A DNA stretch of 10,303 bases from an uncultured Synergistaceae bacterium (GTDB lineage: Bacteria; Synergistota; Synergistia; Synergistales; Aminobacteriaceae). The stretch lies in contig CALMZW010000125.1 in the NCBI GenBank assembly GCA_937870605.1, positions 1 through 10,303 of the forward strand, in the 5' to 3' direction. Below the pieces are notes generated by a model. The model had not been told where the DNA came from and did not search any database. It saw only the letters and a list, made by a program, of their open reading frames with translations. Position numbers and translations under genes: made by a program. Shown in pieces: positions 1-5,952 of the stretch (the first letter of the stretch is position 1; each line of letters starts with the position of its first letter).

Positions 1-1057
1 GCTCGTGGATCTTCTTCAGTTCATCCTGAAGCTTCTGGGTCATATTCTGGCCGGGGTACTTCTTCTCGAGCCAGGGTTTGCAGAGTTCGTCCCAGATCGC
101 AGGCGTATTCGATTTCTGCCGGAACACGTCGCGCTGTTCGGGCGTCAGATCCGTCATCTGGAAGCTCTTCATGGCGGCGAGCTTCTGCTTGTACTCCGCC
201 TCAAGAGCCTGCTGCCTCTCGTAGAGCTTCGCCTCGACCTCGAGCGCCGCCTTGTTCACGGCATCCTTCAGATCCTGCGGGAGCTTGTCCCAGATCTCCT
301 TGTTGACGACCACGTTGTTTGTATCCCAGCAGAAGTTGAGATCCGAATAGTATTTCAGGACTTCACCGTGCCGTTCTTCCACAAGCGACGGCCACATGCT
401 CCACATGCCGTCCACGACGCCCTTGGAGAGCGCATCGTATACGTCGCCCCAAGGGATGGTCTGAAGCGTCATTCCTGTGCCCTTGCCCATATTTTCGAGG
501 GCCCGGACAAGACCAAGAGACGCGGACACGCGCATCTTCAGGTTCTTGAGATCCTCGGGGGTGTTCAGCGGGCGCTTGCCGTTGCCGAGGCCGTACGCGC
601 CGAAGGAGGTCTGGTAGAGCATGTGCATTCCCACTTCGTTGTACGCGTCCTCCATGACCTTCCAGAGAACGCCCTTTCCGGCCTCGAACGCGACTTTCGC
701 TTCGTCCCAGTTCTCTATGGTCCAGGGCATCCAGTTCAGCATGCCGCCGGGAATGAGGTTGACATAGGGCGCGAACACCGAGACCTGGATGCTGTTCTCC
801 TGAACGGCATGGAAGTGTTCGTCGTGCGTCCCGAGCTGCCCGTTCGGGTAGTATTTCATTTCGATCCGGCCGTTGGAATATTTTCCGACAAGGTCGCAGA
901 ACATTTTGTGATACTCGTTCTGCGTCGGACGAGGCCACGGCACGCCGAACTTCCACTTGAACTCCGGCGCGGCGGACGCAACTCCAACAATCAGCAGGCA
1001 TCCAAGAAACGCTACAAGAAGACCGATTCCTATCATCTTTCCGTTCATGCGTCGCAT
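1..1057 (-). CDS. TRAP transporter solute-binding protein, DctP family (C-terminus cut by window edge)
   Basis: Periplasmic substrate-capture subunit of a tripartite ATP-independent (TRAP) transporter. It binds a small solute, usually a carboxylate, and hands it to DctQ/DctM membrane subunits, which should lie beyond the left edge. The frame is open from 1057 to base 2 (352 codons), close to the usual 330-360 aa, so little is missing. ATG 1057 is preceded by AGGAGGG with a 6-base spacer; an in-frame ATG at 1048 is less well placed. Residues 1-30 form a signal peptide with a hydrophobic core (about 9-27) ending VASAA-PEF. There is a Cys at 20, but no good lipobox. Family traits include KFGVPWPRPTQNEY near 36-49, a YYPNGQLG segment (69-76), the LKNLKMRVS segment with its conserved Arg, and GVVDGMWS. 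It starts 13 bases after the regulator stop, so the two are almost certainly co-transcribed. The substrate cannot be read from sequence. The family call is secure. Confidence 0.93.
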   Translation of the reverse strand, partial: MRRMNGKMIGIGLLVAFLGCLLIVGVASAAPEFKWKFGVPWPRPTQNEYHKMFCDLVGKYSNGRIEMKYYPNGQLGTHDEHFHAVQENSIQVSVFAPYVNLIPGGMLNWMPWTIENWDEAKVAFEAGKGVLWKVMEDAYNEVGMHMLYQTSFGAYGLGNGKRPLNTPEDLKNLKMRVSASLGLVRALENMGKGTGMTLQTIPWGDVYDALSKGVVDGMWSMWPSLVEERHGEVLKYYSDLNFCWDTNNVVVNKEIWDKLPQDLKDAVNKAALEVEAKLYERQQALEAEYKQKLAAMKSFQMTDLTPEQRDVFRQKSNTPAIWDELCKPWLEKKYPGQNMTQKLQDELKKIHE

Positions 1058-1070
1058 TCGTTTCCCTCCT

Positions 1071-2462
1071 TCAGTTTTGTCGATCCTTCGGTGAAACAGG
1101 TTCTCCCTCGCGGGAACGCCCGTCTTCGTTCGGCGCATCACCTCCTCCACAGCGCACTTCCGCCGGGTCCGCGAGCAGCGTCCCGGCGCCATCCGGGACG
1201 TATCTGTAGAGATTCTCGGGCCTCCCCTTGCGCAGCGGAGCCCGCGAGCTGTCGATCACGATGAGACCGGCGCTGCGAAACCGGGCCAGGATCTTGCGCG
1301 CGCTTTTCGGCTGAAGACCGAGAATTCGCGAAAAGTCCGCCGCGCTGAACGACGGGCTGAGCATCCCGATCGCTTTCAGATAGCGCGAAAGCGTTGCGGG
1401 TGTGATGTTGATCCGGCCGGAGAGGACCTGGAAGCCGGGATCCGGCGCCGCCAGGATATACGAGGGTTCCCGCTCGCCGACCGCCCATCCGCTCTCGCCG
1501 TCGAAGAGGTGGCACTCGTTTCCTTCCGTGCAGAGTCCCATATCCAGCGCCTTTTCGGCGTATCGCTCCGCGGTTGCGATGTTCGAGGCGATTCCATAGC
1601 CGATTCGCAGGCGGATATCCGATGTCTCCCCGACGATTTCGTCAAAGATGGGAACCTTCCCGAAGTTTTCCGTTTCGATCAGGAACTGGCTGTAGGTCTG
1701 AACGCTCTGAAAGATCGAGGTGTTCCGCTGAAAGACGAGAATTCCCTTCTTTTTGGCGTACGCCGAAACCGATCTGCGAATGGTGCGCATCGCCTGCTCG
1801 TACTGGTTGAGGGGAACGGGAAGCTTTTCGGGCAGAAGAAGACCGACGACCAGCTTCAGATGATCCCCGTCGGAGGTCCCGAACGCCTTCATCGACGACG
1901 CCAGCGCCTCTCGAACGGCGCTGACCGAAGGCGTCACGAAAAATACGGGAACGTCCATCGCCTGCAACTTTCTGAAAACCACATAGGCGCATGTTATGCA
2001 AAATTTCGTTCTTCCGGCCTGCAAATGAGAGAGATGAAATTCGAGGAGATCATCGTGGTACCGTTCCGAGGGTTTCAAGGGATACGTATATATGGCGTCT
2101 ATCGAAAACCGGCAATCGAGCATCGCATCGTTGATGTCCAGTTCGCTGAAGGTATCGATGCTGAAGCGGACGTCGCGCTCCATGAATTTCCCCGCTTCGA
2201 GGAAGGCGAACGGGAGTCCGCTTATGGGGCGTTCGAGGTAGAACCAGGGGACTGCGGGCTGCACGACGCTGGCCGCCATGAAATAGGGCAGGACGCCGCT
2301 GAAGAAGAGGGCGTCGACCTCCGTCTGAGCCCCGGCGGCGATCCCGGGAGCGTCGAGCATGGTCTCGTAGAGCAGAGGCCGGAGAGTGAGCCGGGGGACA
2401 TCCCTGGCGACGGTCTGGAACTTGTCGACAATCAACGAGGGACCTATAACGCCGAGAATCAT
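1071..2462 (-). CDS. Cytoplasmic transcriptional regulator with degenerate GGDEF-like domain and C-terminal winged helix
   Basis: I recognise no named family with certainty. The 463-aa protein has no signal peptide or membrane segment. Residues 1-200 look like an alpha/beta sensor region starting ILGVIGPSLIVDKF. Residues about 203-312 resemble a GGDEF/PucR-type nucleotidyl-cyclase fold (LKLVVGLLL, KKKGILVFQRN, RLRIGYGIASNIATAERYAEKALDMG) but have no GGDEF signature, so cyclase activity is unlikely. Residues about 353-420 look like a winged helix (TPATLSRYLKAIGM, FSRILGLQPKSARKILARF, basic wing RKGRPENLYRYV). The tail after about 430 is polar and probably disordered. A CxxC pair lies at Cys155/Cys158. 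ATG 2462 is chosen because GGAGGG precedes it by 6 bases; the frame is open to an ATG at 2525, but that lies at the predicted transcription start. It is the first gene of a unit whose next gene is the TRAP binding protein, so it probably controls that transporter in response to a ligand. The regulator call is likely; the ligand is unknown. Confidence 0.75.
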   Translation of the reverse strand: MILGVIGPSLIVDKFQTVARDVPRLTLRPLLYETMLDAPGIAAGAQTEVDALFFSGVLPYFMAASVVQPAVPWFYLERPISGLPFAFLEAGKFMERDVRFSIDTFSELDINDAMLDCRFSIDAIYTYPLKPSERYHDDLLEFHLSHLQAGRTKFCITCAYVVFRKLQAMDVPVFFVTPSVSAVREALASSMKAFGTSDGDHLKLVVGLLLPEKLPVPLNQYEQAMRTIRRSVSAYAKKKGILVFQRNTSIFQSVQTYSQFLIETENFGKVPIFDEIVGETSDIRLRIGYGIASNIATAERYAEKALDMGLCTEGNECHLFDGESGWAVGEREPSYILAAPDPGFQVLSGRINITPATLSRYLKAIGMLSPSFSAADFSRILGLQPKSARKILARFRSAGLIVIDSSRAPLRKGRPENLYRYVPDGAGTLLADPAEVRCGGGDAPNEDGRSREGEPVSPKDRQN

Positions 2463-2468
2463 GGGATT

Positions 2469-2474
2469 CCCTCC
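2469..2474 (-). promoter_or_regulatory. Ribosome binding site fixing the regulator start
   Basis: GGAGGG on the minus strand sits 6 bases upstream of ATG 2462. It decides the start over the longer in-frame ATG at 2525, which would lie at or before the predicted transcription start. Confidence 0.85.
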
Positions 2475-2527
2475 GGGGTCACAAGGTGTCGTACGCAATG
2501 CGTCTTTATAGCGCCTTAATATCAATA

Positions 2528-2556
2528 ATTGTACAACTACTCTAAACGATTGTCAA
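2528..2556 (-). promoter_or_regulatory. Near-consensus sigma-70 promoter of the regulator-TRAP unit
   Basis: On the minus strand, a perfect -35 TTGACA (2556-2551) and a -10 TACAAT (2533-2528, 5 of 6 consensus) are separated by exactly 17 bases. Transcription should start near 2521, giving a leader of about 60 bases before ATG 2462. The -10 overlaps the 8-bp palindrome TTGTACAA (2529-2536). A second small palindrome, ACGCAATGCGT on the plus strand (2493-2503), lies in the leader. Either could be an operator for autoregulation. A promoter this strong in front of a regulator suggests repression in some condition. Confidence 0.8.
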
Positions 2557-2579
2557 CAGCGCTTTTCGCACCGGCGGAT

Positions 2580-2622
2580 AACGGCTCGGGCGGACACACA
2601 GCGAGCGTCCGCCCGAGCCGTT
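2580..2622 (-). terminator. GC-rich hairpin downstream of the amidohydrolase gene
   Basis: A perfect 16-bp inverted repeat has arms 2580-2595 and 2607-2622 and an 11-base loop. It starts 17 bases past the amidohydrolase stop and lies just upstream of the regulator promoter. The stem is very stable (core GGCTCGGGCGGAC). In the minus direction it is followed only by TATCC, so the U-tract is poor. It probably acts as a terminator or 3'-end-stabilising hairpin that separates the two transcription units. In the plus direction it is followed by TCATC, and no plus-strand gene ends here. Confidence 0.65.
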
Positions 2623-2638
2623 TCATCAGGCCGGATTG

Positions 2639-4240
2639 CTACCGTCCGCCGGCCGTCTTTCGAAGAGCCCGTCCCGATCGCTCCCCCGTGAGACGCCCCT
2701 GTTTCATGGCGACGGCGCCGGCCACGATCACCGCAAAAATGCCTCGCGGATACCGGACCGGGTCCTGATACGTCCCCGTTTCCACCACCTCGTCGGGGTC
2801 GAACGCGACAAGATCCGCGATCATTCCCTCGCGGACGAGACCGCGATGCTGCAACCCGAGGCGCGCGGCGGGAGCCGAGGTCATTTTCCGCACGGCATGC
2901 GGCAGCGAAAGGACTCCTTCCTGACGGACGTACTGCCCCAGAATCCTCGCCGTCGAACCGTACGCCCTGGGGTGCGGCTTTCCTCCGACGATGCTGTCGG
3001 AACAGAAACACATGGCCTCATGGCCGAGAATGGTCCGGACATCGTCTTCGCATCCGTAGAAAACCGTCATCGTAGCGTTTCCTTCTTCCTCATCGAGCAG
3101 GTCGCACAACGCATCCACGGGGCGCTTGCCTGATGTCTTCGCGATGTCCGCAAGCGAGCGTCCCTCGGTCCACCGGTTCGCATCCGATCGGACCGCGTTG
3201 ATGAAAATGCCGTCCCACCCGCAATTGGCGACCCAGTTCTCCCAAAGAATCTGTTTCCGGCCTTCCTGAATCTCGAGGATTTTCTCCCGAATGTCCGGGT
3301 CTCTCAGATATTCAAGCATCCGCCGCTGCCCCTCCGCATGGAAAACCGGCGGAATGAGCGCATCGAGCATCGTGCTCCCCGCCGTGTACGGATACTGGTC
3401 GAAGGTCACCTCGAGTCCCGAGGAGCGTGCGTCGTCAATGACGCCGAGCACGTCGCCGGCCCGGCCCCAGTTGTTTCTTCCCGCGACCTTGAGGTGGGAG
3501 ATGTGCAGCGGACCCCCGGCTTTGGTGCATATTCCGATTACCTCGCGAAGGGACTGAACGATGTGATCCGCCTCATTTCGCATGTGCACGACAAAAAAGC
3601 CCCCGAAACGGGCCGTTTCCGCCGCGAGGGCGACAAATTCGCGTTCTTCGGCATAGGGACAGGGCGGGTATACGAGGCCCGTAGAAAAGCCGTAGGCCCC
3701 CTCCGTCATGGAGACGCCGACAAGTTCGACCATTCGCCCGATCTCGTCTTCGGTCGCCGGACGATCCTCCCAGCCGACGACGGATGCGCGAACCGCACCG
3801 TGCGGCGTCAGCATGGCCGTATTCGCCGCCGGATGCGCACGATCGACAGCCGCGAGATATTCTCCGATGCTGTTCCATTCCCATTCCTTCCCATAGCCGC
3901 CGTCAAGTCCCAGAAGACGTTTCTGCATCATGGGACGTTCCGGCGTCGAGACGGGAGCGACGGAGAGACCATCCTGTCCCACAAGTCCGGTCGTGATTCC
4001 CTGCATGAGCTTCGCATCCTCTTCAGGCTGCGCGAACAGGCGGAGGTCTGAATGGGTGTGCATGTCGATAAAGCCGGGGCACAGTATCCGATCGCCGATG
4101 TCGATCGTTGTCGACGCCTCATCGGTGATGGATTTCCGCACAAGGGCGATCCTGTCGCCGGAGATCCCCACATCCGCCCGGAACCAGGGCGCCCCTGCGC
4201 CGTCGATGACGCGGCAGTGCTGCAGAACGATATCGAGCAA
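2639..4240 (-). CDS. N-acyl-D-amino-acid deacylase (D-aminoacylase) family amidohydrolase
   Basis: Metal-dependent amidohydrolase, probably cytoplasmic, of the D-aminoacylase/N-acyl-D-amino-acid deacylase family. Such enzymes hydrolyse N-acyl-D-amino acids to a free D-amino acid and a carboxylate; the substrate here is not proven. The 533 aa from TTG 4240 match the family's usual 480-530. An N-terminal beta-strand segment (LDIVLQHCRVIDGAGAPWF) leads to the metal motif HTHSD (61-65), the stretch GLVGQDGLSVAP (85-96), His219 in VVHMRNEAD, HISHLK (246-251), FDQYPYTAGST (280-290), Asp415 in CFCSDS, HPRAYG (423-428) and a C-terminal beta segment REGMIADLVAFDP. In characterised D-aminoacylase a Cys bridges the metals; here the matching position appears to be Asp90. 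The frame stays open upstream to 4594, but the family N-terminus and an AGAGGTG box favour TTG 4240. It has its own promoter and ends at a hairpin. The family call is secure and the exact substrate uncertain. Confidence 0.9.
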   Translation of the reverse strand: MLDIVLQHCRVIDGAGAPWFRADVGISGDRIALVRKSITDEASTTIDIGDRILCPGFIDMHTHSDLRLFAQPEEDAKLMQGITTGLVGQDGLSVAPVSTPERPMMQKRLLGLDGGYGKEWEWNSIGEYLAAVDRAHPAANTAMLTPHGAVRASVVGWEDRPATEDEIGRMVELVGVSMTEGAYGFSTGLVYPPCPYAEEREFVALAAETARFGGFFVVHMRNEADHIVQSLREVIGICTKAGGPLHISHLKVAGRNNWGRAGDVLGVIDDARSSGLEVTFDQYPYTAGSTMLDALIPPVFHAEGQRRMLEYLRDPDIREKILEIQEGRKQILWENWVANCGWDGIFINAVRSDANRWTEGRSLADIAKTSGKRPVDALCDLLDEEEGNATMTVFYGCEDDVRTILGHEAMCFCSDSIVGGKPHPRAYGSTARILGQYVRQEGVLSLPHAVRKMTSAPAARLGLQHRGLVREGMIADLVAFDPDEVVETGTYQDPVRYPRGIFAVIVAGAVAMKQGRLTGERSGRALRKTAGGR

Positions 4241-4246
4241 ACGAAA

Positions 4247-4253
4247 CACCTCT
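4247..4253 (-). promoter_or_regulatory. Ribosome binding site supporting a TTG start of the amidohydrolase
   Basis: AGAGGTG on the minus strand lies 6 bases upstream of TTG 4240, where the protein begins (M)LDIVLQHCRVIDG, the expected family N-terminus. An in-frame GTG at 4258 has no such box upstream. In-frame ATGs further up would add residues with no family resemblance. Confidence 0.7.
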
Positions 4254-4286
4254 TTCACGTTGATTTGTCGTATGGTCGTACAGGGT

Positions 4287-4315
4287 ATCGTAGGACTTCG
4301 CCTCGATATCGTCAA
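4287..4315 (-). promoter_or_regulatory. Probable promoter of the amidohydrolase gene
   Basis: On the minus strand, -35 TTGACG (4315-4310) and -10 TACGAT (4292-4287) are 17 bases apart. Transcription would start near 4280 and leave a leader of about 40 bases. Directly upstream of the -35 lies the perfect 10-bp palindrome TCATTAATGA (4321-4330), a possible regulator site. Three TACGA repeats (TACGAT, TACGAC, TACGAC on the minus strand) run from the -10 into the leader. The -10 matches only 4 of 6 consensus positions. Confidence 0.5.
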
Positions 4316-4397
4316 ATATTTCATTAATGACAAATAGGACAAAATACGTGGAGCCGGGCGCCGTCTGAACCCCGGACGACGATGCCGTAACAAGGCC

Positions 4398-4430
4398 CGG
4401 TATGTTTCCCGCTCTTCGGGAAACATACCG
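4398..4430. repeat. Perfect 14-bp inverted repeat in the divergent intergenic region
   Basis: Arms CGGTATGTTTCCCG (4398-4411) and CGGGAAACATACCG (4417-4430) are separated by the 5-base loop CTCTT. It lies between the divergent amidohydrolase and acetyltransferase genes, so it does not follow a gene end as a terminator would. Its right arm covers the position of the -35 element for the -10 at 4444-4449. Either an operator or a hairpin blocking read-through fits. The 256-base gap (4241-4496) holds this element, the two opposing promoters and a 10-bp palindrome; I see no small gene in it. Confidence 0.7.
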
Positions 4431-4440
4431 ATTCTCTTCA

Positions 4441-4449
4441 TGCTATACT
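4441..4449 (+). promoter_or_regulatory. Extended -10 promoter of the acetyltransferase-peptidase unit
   Basis: TGCTATACT is an extended -10 element: TGn followed by TATACT at 4444-4449, 5 of 6 consensus. No good -35 stands 17 bases upstream, where the right arm of the inverted repeat (4417-4430) lies instead. This is typical of extended -10 or activator/repressor-controlled promoters. Transcription would start near 4456, about 40 bases before GTG 4497. Confidence 0.5.
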
Positions 4450-4483
4450 TTTTTCGTTGTGTTGCGCCGTCACTGTCGAAAGT

Positions 4484-4489
4484 GAGGAG
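4484..4489 (+). promoter_or_regulatory. Ribosome binding site fixing the GTG start of the acetyltransferase
   Basis: GAGGAG sits 7 bases before GTG 4497. An in-frame ATG at 4440 lies inside the promoter, upstream of the predicted transcription start, and so cannot be the start. Confidence 0.75.
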
Positions 4490-4496
4490 TCTCCCC

Positions 4497-5039
4497 GTGA
4501 ACGAATCGGGAAAATTTGCGAGCACGACCGTCCGGATCCGACCGGCGCACCCGGGAGAGGCGGAGGTGTTGACCGACCTTGCGTACGCTTCCAAACGCTT
4601 CTGGGGGTATCCGGATGAAGAGCTGGACGCCTGCTGTGGTCCCTTGGCCGTTTCGGCGGACTACATTCGCGAATACGCCGTTTTCGTTGCGGAGGACGGC
4701 GTGACGTCTCTCGGTTTTTTCTCGCTGATCCCGACGGATCGCGTGGACGTCATCGAACTGGATCATTTCTGGGTGCGTCCCGGAGGCATGGGACGCGGCA
4801 TCGGGCGCGCGATGTTCCGGAGCGCGTGCGACGAAGCGCTTCGCCGCGGCATGCGGACGCTTTTCATCGTGTCCGACCCGAACGCGGAGGAGTTTTATCT
4901 CAGGATGGGCGCGACACGGACGGGAGAAGTTCCTCCCTGTTCCGGCGACGGCGGCTTGCTGCCGACGCTGGAGTTTTCGCTTGCGCCGAAAGAGACGAAA
5001 TCGCCGTCAGGCGGACTGAACCAAGGGGACTATTCCTGA
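4497..5039 (+). CDS. GNAT-family N-acetyltransferase
   Basis: A 180-aa single-domain GNAT protein, expected to transfer an acetyl group from acetyl-CoA to an amine in the cytoplasm; the acceptor is unknown. The protein opens with VRIRPAHPGEAEVLTDLAYASKRFWGYPDEEL, the usual strand-1/helix-1 start of the family. The central strand VIELDHFWVRP (85-95) leads into the acetyl-CoA pyrophosphate loop GMGRGIGRAMF (97-107), which fits R/Q-x-x-G-x-G/A with Arg100, Gly103 and Ala105. TLFIVSDPNAEEFYLRMGATRTGE (about 121-144) is the typical C-terminal strand and 'xFYxxxGF'-like motif. The last 18 or so residues are polar and probably disordered. The start is GTG 4497, chosen by the GAGGAG box. It is the first gene of a likely two-gene unit, 48 bases before the M23 peptidase. 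A peptidoglycan-related acceptor is possible, but only from context. Confidence 0.88.
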   Translation: MNESGKFASTTVRIRPAHPGEAEVLTDLAYASKRFWGYPDEELDACCGPLAVSADYIREYAVFVAEDGVTSLGFFSLIPTDRVDVIELDHFWVRPGGMGRGIGRAMFRSACDEALRRGMRTLFIVSDPNAEEFYLRMGATRTGEVPPCSGDGGLLPTLEFSLAPKETKSPSGGLNQGDYS

Positions 5040-5072
5040 CCACAGCCATGCGCGCCTATTCCCCGAAAAATG

Positions 5073-5080
5073 AAGGAGGA
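5073..5080 (+). promoter_or_regulatory. Ribosome binding site fixing the peptidase start
   Basis: AAGGAGGA lies 7 bases before ATG 5088. An earlier in-frame ATG at 5070 overlaps this box, so 5088 is the real start. Confidence 0.85.
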
Positions 5081-5087
5081 CACCTGC

Positions 5088-5864
5088 ATGACAGAATGGA
5101 ACACACTGCGTCGCCCGATTTCCGCCCTTATCTTCGCGTTCTTTTTTCTCTGCTTCGTTTCCGCGGCCATCGCCGCTCCCGTAACGGAACTCTGGACGGA
5201 GTACCGGGTCATTTCGGGAGACACTCTGGATTCCATCGCACGAAGCCACAGCATTCTCGAAAAAAATCTCCGTTTTGCGAACGCGCTTCCCAAAGAAGCC
5301 GCACTCCGGACCGATTCGATCCTGCTGATTCCCCGGACTGACGGGGACGCCTGCGCCGCGCTGACGGAGGTGCTCGCCCGAAAGCACGGCGGCAGCCGCC
5401 CGGAGGTCCGGGAGGCGGTCGCGCCTTCCCCCAGGAAAGACAGGCGAAAGCCCGATGCGACGACAGTGCGGCTCATGACCTGGCCGGTGAAGGGAACCGT
5501 CAGTTCGCCGTACGGCGTCCGGAGGGGCGGCCGGTCCCGCAGAGGACATTATCATGACGGCATCGACATCCCCGCTCCGAAAGGAACCGCCATCGCAGCC
5601 GCGCTTGACGGCCGCGTCCTTTCCGTCAAATCCCAGCGAGGCTACGGCAAAACGGTGACGATCGACCACGGAAACGGACTCGCCACCCGGTACAGCCACT
5701 GTCTGGGTTTCGCCGTAAAGGCGGGGGTTCACGTGCGGCGCGGACAGAAGATCGCGACGGTGGGCCGTACGGGACGCGCGACATGCAATCACGTTCACTT
5801 CAGCGTCCTGCGACGCGGAAAGGCGGTCAATCCGGCGCCGTATCTCCATTCGACGCAATTCTGA
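5088..5864 (+). CDS. Exported LysM-M23 family metallopeptidase (murein endopeptidase type)
   Basis: A 258-aa envelope protein that probably cleaves peptidoglycan cross-links. Residues 1-30 are a signal peptide (basic start, core ISALIFAFFFLCFVSAAIAA, likely cleavage near 29-30). A LysM-like peptidoglycan-binding domain follows at about 39-82 (YRVISGDTLDSIARSHS ... DSILLIP). A basic linker (about 100-128) leads to an M23/LytM domain at about 130-255. The zinc site looks intact: His156 and Asp160 in HYHDGIDI, and His237 in NHVHFSV. The catalytic histidines His204 (RYSHC) and His235 are also present, so the enzyme should be active rather than a degenerate LytM activator such as EnvC/NlpD. The LysM-M23 layout is common in Gram-negative envelopes. 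It lies 48 bases after the acetyltransferase stop with no promoter or hairpin seen between them. A terminator follows 16 bases after its stop. Whether it acts in growth, division or spore-like processes cannot be told. Confidence 0.93.
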   Translation: MTEWNTLRRPISALIFAFFFLCFVSAAIAAPVTELWTEYRVISGDTLDSIARSHSILEKNLRFANALPKEAALRTDSILLIPRTDGDACAALTEVLARKHGGSRPEVREAVAPSPRKDRRKPDATTVRLMTWPVKGTVSSPYGVRRGGRSRRGHYHDGIDIPAPKGTAIAAALDGRVLSVKSQRGYGKTVTIDHGNGLATRYSHCLGFAVKAGVHVRRGQKIATVGRTGRATCNHVHFSVLRRGKAVNPAPYLHSTQF

Positions 5865-5880
5865 ACCCGGTTCGGCGATT

Positions 5881-5929
5881 AAAGGGGAGTCCCGGATGGG
5901 CGCATCGTCCCGTTCCGGACTCCCCTTTT
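5881..5929. terminator. Hairpin terminator between convergent peptidase and rmuC genes
   Basis: Arms AAAGGGGAGTC (5881-5891) and GACTCCCCTTT (5918-5928) form a perfect stem, extended inward by CCGGA/TCCG pairs with one bulge. In the plus direction the stem ends in TTTT, then CGCG, 16 bases past the peptidase stop, as for an intrinsic terminator. In the minus direction it ends in CTTTAAT, 24 bases past the rmuC stop, so it probably works both ways. Confidence 0.8.
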
Positions 5930-5952
5930 CGCGTTTAGGACGACGCCGGATT

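Noticed and set aside
5..1264. 419-aa open frame on the plus strand opposite the TRAP binding protein gene
   Set aside because: It is antisense to a clear DctP-family gene, with no family resemblance and a composition rich in Arg/His/Leu typical of GC-rich shadow frames.
1509..2519. 336-aa open frame on the plus strand opposite the regulator
   Set aside because: The regulator frame has a promoter, a ribosome binding site and recognisable domains; this frame has none.
4448..4454. T-run after the 4398-4430 inverted repeat as an intrinsic terminator tail
   Set aside because: The T-run begins 18 bases after the stem, too far for an intrinsic terminator, and no gene ends upstream; it is better read as sequence flanking the -10 box.
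5007..5858. 283-aa open frame on the minus strand opposite the M23 peptidase
   Set aside because: The M23 zinc motifs and signal peptide on the plus strand settle the coding strand; this frame is Arg-rich without motifs.
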